Source: Caldifarciminota bacterium
GTDB taxonomy: Bacteria; Hydrothermota; Tepidihabitantia; SM23-42
Assembly: GCA_027026255.1 (NCBI GenBank)
Contig: JALVOT010000018.1
Location: forward strand, 124,001 to 188,000
Direction of reading: 5' to 3'
Length of the DNA stretch: 64,000 nt
Notes under the pieces: model-generated
Database searches by the model: none
What the model saw: the letters and a program-made list of their open reading frames with translations, nothing else
What the model was told of the DNA's origin: nothing
Program-made: the position numbers and the translations under genes
In this document: positions 59,596-64,000 of the stretch, piece by piece
How the letters are laid out: the number at the start of each line of letters is the position of its first letter
Position numbering within the stretch: position 1 is the stretch's first letter

Positions 59596-61376
59596 TCCTT
59601 GAGGATTTCTTTGTAACCATCCAGAACAACCTTGTAATATTTTAAGGCCGTCTCCTCATCGCCCAGGGCGCGATAGATATCAGCCAGGCCCTCATTTATT
59701 GCCACCAGCACCTCTAAATTTGCAAGTTCGCGCTGATGCTGACATAACTCCAGAGCCTTTTTGTAGTATTCAATACCTGAATCATAAGCGCCCTTTCTTA
59801 CAACCAGTTGTGCCGATTTTATCAAATACTCAATTGCCTTATTATAGACCTCAGCCTGCTGAAAATGGTAGGCGGCAAGTTCATCATAGCCTTCAAGTTT
59901 ACTATAATAATCTGCAAAATGCTGGTGCCGTTTCTTTTTATCCGGAATGAGGTCATAAATTTCATTATAGAATAGAGGATTTATAAATAAATAATAATTA
60001 AGAAAACGACGCAGAAAGCCCTTCTTTACAAAATATTCAAAGAGACCAAGATTTTCCTTTTTGATGGGGAATTCATCCGGCATAATTTTACTACCCGAAA
60101 TCGCAAGGTTATATACAAAATCCTTTTCATCACCCAACATTTCTACCCTTCTCTTTACTACGGTCTTAAAATCATGAAAGGCAAGGTTAAATCCGCTGAT
60201 TGATGTCTCACCCCGATACTGATTATAAAAATAGTTAAGCCTCTCCTCCTTATAAAGTCGCAGAAACTGACTGATATGTAAAGGAGTGGTAGCCGCAAAT
60301 TTAATCTCTTCACCAATCTCGTTCTTAACGAGATTCACCAGGTCCTGCCGATCAATCTCACGCAGTTCAAACTCCTTAATCCCTGTAATATTTATCTGGG
60401 AAAGGGCTGAAGAGAATATAAAACGGACATTTTCATCAGCCAGTTTCAGAATGAGATTCTGCATAAAATTGATTGAGGACGGGTCTATATTTTCAACATC
60501 CTCGATAACTATGACGACCGGTTTGTTCCAGGAAACCCTTTTAATAATCTCCGCAATATTTGTCGTTACAAGATCGACCCGCACGCGCAGATTCACCTTC
60601 TCCAATATCGTCTCCTCTTCACTTAAATCCAGAAAATCAAGCACTGCAAGATAGGAGGTGCCGATATCCTCAACACCAAGTTCTTTAAGATATTTTTCAA
60701 TCGCCTGCTGTTTTTCTCCGATTGATTTCACATCTTCAATCTCTAATAACTGTTCAACAAGTTCCATAATCGGTTCCAAACTCAGACGCCGAACGATTGA
60801 AGGGCATACCGTGCGCAGTATCAGCTTCTCATCCTGCCATTTTTCGGTAAACTGGTCAAGAAAGATTGTCTTTCCGATTCCGTTTGATCCAATAATTAAA
60901 ACCGCATTAGAAACACTCAAAAGATTCTCTAAGGCATCAATCTGGCCGGTACGGGAAATCATATCCTCTAATTTTATCTTTTTAGGAAATTTCAGTTCGG
61001 CCAGAGGCTGATCAATCCTGCAGACAAGAATCTGACTGGTCATCCCTTCAATCGTAAGCATACCTAAGGATGTTATCTCAAAATCACTGAGTAACTCTTG
61101 TTCGGTTTCTTCAGAAATCAGAATCTCACCAAACTTTGCAATCCGGGAAAGCCCCCGGGCAAGACCTGGATACCGGGAAAATCCGAGTCTTATCTCAGGA
61201 TAGAACTCACGCAACTTCATTAGTGTTGCAATAATCCTTATATCTTCAGATTGACCAAAGATTAAATCCTTTTCAATTCCCAAAACCCGGGCTGAAAATT
61301 GTTCTAAATTCTCAATGATGTCATAAAATTTTTCTTTATTCAATTCCCGTATAAAAATACTAAAAAAGTAATTCAT
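59592..61376 (-). CDS. AAA/NTPase with cyclase-like N-terminus and TPR C-terminus
   Basis: This 594-residue protein has a degenerate class III nucleotide-cyclase-like end region at residues ~70-125 (GLSRIAKFGEILISEETEQEL), without the catalytic half. A P-loop NTPase follows (LIIGSNGIGKTIFLDQF, then VVIVIEDVENIDPSS as Walker B). TPR helices fill residues ~490-590 (YDSGIEYYKKALELCQ, DEETALKYYKVVLDGYK). This resembles signalling ATPases fused to adenylate cyclases, but the cyclase domain is decayed. The gene overlaps both neighbours (cdd and lptD) by 4 nt. Its role next to lptD is unknown. Confidence 0.78.
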   Translation of the reverse strand: MNYFFSIFIRELNKEKFYDIIENLEQFSARVLGIEKDLIFGQSEDIRIIATLMKLREFYPEIRLGFSRYPGLARGLSRIAKFGEILISEETEQELLSDFEITSLGMLTIEGMTSQILVCRIDQPLAELKFPKKIKLEDMISRTGQIDALENLLSVSNAVLIIGSNGIGKTIFLDQFTEKWQDEKLILRTVCPSIVRRLSLEPIMELVEQLLEIEDVKSIGEKQQAIEKYLKELGVEDIGTSYLAVLDFLDLSEEETILEKVNLRVRVDLVTTNIAEIIKRVSWNKPVVIVIEDVENIDPSSINFMQNLILKLADENVRFIFSSALSQINITGIKEFELREIDRQDLVNLVKNEIGEEIKFAATTPLHISQFLRLYKEERLNYFYNQYRGETSISGFNLAFHDFKTVVKRRVEMLGDEKDFVYNLAISGSKIMPDEFPIKKENLGLFEYFVKKGFLRRFLNYYLFINPLFYNEIYDLIPDKKKRHQHFADYYSKLEGYDELAAYHFQQAEVYNKAIEYLIKSAQLVVRKGAYDSGIEYYKKALELCQHQRELANLEVLVAINEGLADIYRALGDEETALKYYKVVLDGYKEILKE

Positions 61377-61789
61377 AGTTTAAAAGGCCTTTTAATCAGT
61401 GTCTTTAATGGATAAAATTTAAATGCTCCATTTGTATTCATCGTTGCAACCACAAGTTCAGGTGAAAATTCATACAGGGTCTGAAGACAGGCACCACAGG
61501 GCAGAATAAATTCGAACTCTGGTGAATACAAAAGCAGCAACAAGAATTTTCTATATCCTGAGGAGACCGCCTTGAATAGGGCGACCCGTTCTGCACACAT
61601 ACTCAAGGAATAAGAACTATTTTCAATATTCACCCCGGTAAAGATTTCACCCCCTTCACAATAGAGCCCGGCACTCACCGGAATAGAAGAATACGGTGCA
61701 TAGGCATTGGCGATGCCCTTCTTCACCAGTTTAATCATCTGGCTTGCCAGTTTTTTATGAGAGGCAGTCATCAAGGAAGTCTTCGCCAT
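61373..61789 (-). CDS. cdd: Cytidine deaminase
   Basis: This 138-residue enzyme has the zinc site CAER (proton shuttle Glu in MCAERVALF) and PCGACLQ, with NAYAPYSSIPVSA at the N-terminus. It converts cytidine or deoxycytidine to the uridine form in pyrimidine salvage. I start at ATG 61789, 8 nt after AAGG; the gene overlaps the end of deoB by 35 nt. A shorter start at 61771 is possible. Pairing with deoB is a nucleoside-catabolism context. Confidence 0.92.
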   Translation of the reverse strand: MAKTSLMTASHKKLASQMIKLVKKGIANAYAPYSSIPVSAGLYCEGGEIFTGVNIENSSYSLSMCAERVALFKAVSSGYRKFLLLLLYSPEFEFILPCGACLQTLYEFSPELVVATMNTNGAFKFYPLKTLIKRPFKL

Positions 61790-62921
61790 AATGTATACCT
61801 TCAATATCAAGGTATCGGGCAATCGTCTTTGCCAGGTCTGAAAAAGACCCGCGGATACCCAGATTCACTCCCGGCACCTTTCCTGAACAGGCAAGAATCG
61901 GAACATATTCACGGGAATGGTCGGTTGAAGGCGTGGTTGGGTCATTGCCGTGGTCTGCAGTAATAAAAATGAGGTCTTGAGGACTTTTCTTTTCTATTAT
62001 CTTTCTCAAACCAGGGTCAATCTCAATAAGACCATTCTTAAATCCTTCGATATTATTGCGGTGTCCCCAATCCATATCAAACTGCACAAAATTTGCCACA
62101 ATCAATCCCTGTTTCAATTCATCCATCGCCTTGAGCACATAATCAACACACTCAAGGTCATTCACTGAATGATAAGAACGGTCATATCCACGATGACTGA
62201 ATAGATCATCTACCTTACCAATCACAATCACCCCAAGCCCTTTTTTCCGGGCGAGGTCAAGCAGGGTCGGTTCTGGAGGCGGCAGGGAAAAATCCCGCCG
62301 GTCCTTGGTCCGATAAAAATCTGGTGCGGAACCGGCAAATGGCCGGGCGATAACCCGGGCGACACCATGCTCGCCCTGCATAACCTCCCTTGCAATCTCA
62401 CAAAATTTGTATAACTGTTCTAAACTGAAGACATCAATATGGCAGGCAATCTGTAAAACACTGTCCGCCGAGGTGTAGACAATCGGTGATTTTGTCCTTA
62501 TATGTTCCTCGCCCAGTTCTTTTATAATCTCGGTGCCGGAGGCGGGTTTGTTACCCAGAATCTTATGGCCGAATTTTGATTCAAGTTCTTTAATGATTTC
62601 ATCCGGGAAGCCATCTGGATATGTAGGAAACGGCTTTTTTAATATAACACCAAACAACTCCCAGTGTCCCGATGTAGAATCCTTACCCGCTGACCTTTCC
62701 GCCATCTTCCCATAGCAGGCCCTGGGATTTTTCACCTTTTTAACACCCTCAATATCTGCAATATTACCCAGACCAAGTTCTTCTAAAAATGGCAGGTTAA
62801 GTCCACCACAACTCTTTGCAAGGTTTACCAGGGTATTACTACCCTGATCACCGTACTCTTTTGCATCAGGCAGTTCACCAATACCCACACCATCTAAGAT
62901 GAGCACAATTGCCCGCTTCAT
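61755..62921 (-). CDS. deoB: Phosphopentomutase
   Basis: This 388-residue alkaline-phosphatase-superfamily enzyme begins VLILDGVGIGELPDA (metal-binding Asp) and contains GKDSTSGHWELFG (active-site Thr) and FITADHGNDPTTPSTDHSREYVP (metal ligands). It interconverts ribose-1- and ribose-5-phosphate, or the deoxy forms, in nucleoside breakdown. It is the first gene of the operon with cdd, the AAA/TPR gene and lptD, and has a leaderless start. Confidence 0.96.
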   Translation of the reverse strand: MKRAIVLILDGVGIGELPDAKEYGDQGSNTLVNLAKSCGGLNLPFLEELGLGNIADIEGVKKVKNPRACYGKMAERSAGKDSTSGHWELFGVILKKPFPTYPDGFPDEIIKELESKFGHKILGNKPASGTEIIKELGEEHIRTKSPIVYTSADSVLQIACHIDVFSLEQLYKFCEIAREVMQGEHGVARVIARPFAGSAPDFYRTKDRRDFSLPPPEPTLLDLARKKGLGVIVIGKVDDLFSHRGYDRSYHSVNDLECVDYVLKAMDELKQGLIVANFVQFDMDWGHRNNIEGFKNGLIEIDPGLRKIIEKKSPQDLIFITADHGNDPTTPSTDHSREYVPILACSGKVPGVNLGIRGSFSDLAKTIARYLDIEGIHYGEDFLDDCLS

Positions 62922-62928
62922 TAATCAA

Positions 62929-62956
62929 ATTATATTCATAAATATTAAATTGTAAA
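62929..62956 (-). promoter_or_regulatory. Leaderless promoter of the deoB operon
   Basis: Minus strand: TTTACA (62951-62956), 16-bp spacer, TATAAT (62929-62934), 7 nt to the ATG at 62921. Confidence 0.78.
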
Positions 62957-63194
62957 GGAATAAAATAGATTGGTCTTTGAAGTCGAATCTCTAAATTCTC
63001 CAGGAATTCGTGCCGACCCTTGTTATCCAGCGGTTATGACTTTCTGATTGTTGCTGTAGAATGACACAACCAGGGTGTTTTACATTCCTGAATATTTCCA
63101 TTACCTAAACGGCATGTAATGATTGAGGGATATATTAAGTTCCGCCGTAAGCCGAAGCCACATATTGTCCGGTTAAACGATGAGACCGACTTCT
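62957..63194. other. Intergenic region without supported gene
   Basis: About 240 bp. A 33-codon plus-strand frame from ATG 63119 (MIEGYIKFRRKPKPH...) lacks a ribosome-binding site and promoter. Nothing else is visible. Confidence 0.5.
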
Positions 63195-63797
63195 CTATCC
63201 GGCACCCCTCCATTCATTGAATGCTGCTACAACCAGAAGAATCAAACTGACTAATAGAAATAATAATTCATATTTCGACAATCTGATTTCTTTAAAACTC
63301 CGTATTTTCTTGAATTTTTCACCACGCCATCTCCCCGCATGATACATAACTAAATTCACCGTGGCAACACATCCAAAAATGTAAGCTGAAAATTCCGGAA
63401 ATCCGATTTGCAGAAACAACAGCCACCCTCTCGGTGTGTGGGTTGATATACCTCCGCCAAAAGAGTTTGTTCCAGCAAAAAGCCCCATTATAATAGTATT
63501 GGCATATAGTGGTAAATAACCGAAAGTGAGTGTTCGAACTCTATAATGATTCCCCCCTACTATAATGCATAGTATAAACAGATTGTAAACTAAAGTTTTA
63601 GTAAAGGAGGAAAGGAAAGATTCTTTTCCTTTAAACACCATAAATGATGGTAAGGGCAGCTCTTTCATAATGCCCTCCGGCAGAAAAAGAAAACCGAAAA
63701 CATAGGCGAGCATCAGCAAAACAAAGAAAAACAGAAAAGCATAGCCGGTTCTCACCCAGAGATTTTTATGACCCAGATTTCTTATGGGATTCTTCAT
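63195..63797 (-). CDS. Integral membrane protein, SpoIIM-like
   Basis: This 200-residue protein has about five transmembrane helices. YNLFILCIIVGGNHYRVRTLTFGYLPLYANTIIMGLF recalls the N-N...G..N....G pattern of the SpoIIM/DUF95 family, and the last helix is followed by a short polar tail. The assignment is weak. GAGG lies 10 nt before the ATG at 63797. The role is unknown; the region upstream holds several inverted repeats. Confidence 0.6.
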   Translation of the reverse strand: MKNPIRNLGHKNLWVRTGYAFLFFFVLLMLAYVFGFLFLPEGIMKELPLPSFMVFKGKESFLSSFTKTLVYNLFILCIIVGGNHYRVRTLTFGYLPLYANTIIMGLFAGTNSFGGGISTHTPRGWLLFLQIGFPEFSAYIFGCVATVNLVMYHAGRWRGEKFKKIRSFKEIRLSKYELLFLLVSLILLVVAAFNEWRGAG

Positions 63798-63837
63798 TTC
63801 TCAACCCCTCTTAAGCCTGGGCATTCCACTTAATGTG

Positions 63838-63967
63838 CAGCGGGTATCTGAAGTTTATCCAAAAGGCGATTTTGGAAAAAGATGCAAAGTATCGTAGCCG
63901 GATACCCGCTTGTCAGGTGAAAACGTGAGCCCCAAAGCACCGTCAGGGAACGGAAAGACAGACGGTG
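63838..63967 (+). ncRNA. Candidate structured RNA at the window end
   Basis: Three nested or adjacent stems are present. GCGGGTATC (63840-63848) pairs with GATACCCGC (63901-63909). Inside, TCCAAAA/TTTTGGA (63858-63876) forms a hairpin. CACCGTC (63938-63944) pairs with GACGGTG (63961-63967). The order closing stem, hairpin, GATGCAAAG, GTAGCCGG, closing stem resembles part of the c-di-GMP-I riboswitch, but the second hairpin of that class is missing. A gene under its control would start beyond 64000. A short coding frame (YLKFIQKAILEKDAK) also crosses it. Confidence 0.3.
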
Positions 63968-64000
63968 TATCAATCCTCCCCTTTTGTTCTTGCCATACTT

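Noticed and set aside
60286-61011. Two plus-strand frames opposite the AAA/TPR gene
   Set aside because: Ser-rich shadow frames of the minus-strand gene; no promoter or ribosome-binding site.
63119-63220. 33-codon plus-strand frame beginning MIEGYIKF
   Set aside because: Short, without Shine-Dalgarno or promoter, and it overlaps the end of the membrane-protein gene.
1-64000. CRISPR arrays, rRNA and tRNA genes
   Set aside because: No regularly spaced repeat series, no rRNA-like conserved blocks and no cloverleaf with CCA-type end were seen by eye; a dedicated scan would be needed to exclude a tRNA.

Overview
The window looks like a piece of an uncultured diderm bacterium related to the FCB group or to candidate phyla such as WOR-3/Stahlbacteria. 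The evidence is an LptD homologue, several outer-membrane barrel proteins and a type-IX-secretion-style C-terminal sorting domain, combined with an archaeal-looking membrane-bound hydrogenase operon. The lineage is an inference; no rRNA or tRNA gene is visible.

Layout. 1-6.8 kb is an AT-rich accessory island: a minus-strand operon encoding a helicase-nuclease, two small proteins (one DUF1828/DUF1829-like) and a fourth gene cut by the window edge, followed by a toxin-antitoxin-chaperone module (hicA-hicB-secB) with a stand-alone RadC N-terminal domain and a second, truncated secB. 6.87-8.65 kb is a lexA-dinB SOS operon with its own LexA box. 9.46-24.4 kb is one 19-gene minus-strand operon for a membrane-bound group-4 [NiFe] hydrogenase. 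It joins a catalytic hydrogenase module (NuoB/C/D/H-like plus ferredoxin subunits), three NuoL/M/N-type antiporter subunits, a complete MrpB-G set, a sulfhydrogenase-like NAD(P)H/FAD module, a molybdopterin-fold protein lacking an obvious catalytic Cys/Sec, and a maturation protease.

24.6-37.5 kb holds mostly short transcription units: cupin/ERCC4 nuclease, HD-GYP, PhzF, HEAT plus a novel repeat protein, envelope barrels, a large metalloprotease-propeller-barrel protein, a radical SAM protein and a TMTC-like membrane protein. 37.5-41.9 kb is a decaying repeat-rich region: tandem paralogues with frameshifts, a type-IX sorting-domain remnant, flanking direct repeats and a gene-free stretch full of hairpins. 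41.9-49.4 kb carries yjbQ, glyA-like, plsC-ispH, and an ABC exporter with a transglutaminase-like protein. A 379-bp element with terminal inverted repeats and a 9-bp target duplication lies at 49.5-49.85 kb. 49.9-54.5 kb is an RND/LolA-like/barrel envelope operon, then come a larA-like/PpiD-like pair, a deoB-cdd-AAA/TPR-lptD operon and a membrane protein.

A recurring regulatory pattern is visible on both strands: -35 TTGACA-like, exactly 16 bp spacer, -10 TATAAT-like, and a start codon only 5-8 nt after the -10. This implies leaderless mRNAs for about ten first genes. Shine-Dalgarno starts are used by genes with longer leaders and by many internal genes. I used this pattern to choose several starts.
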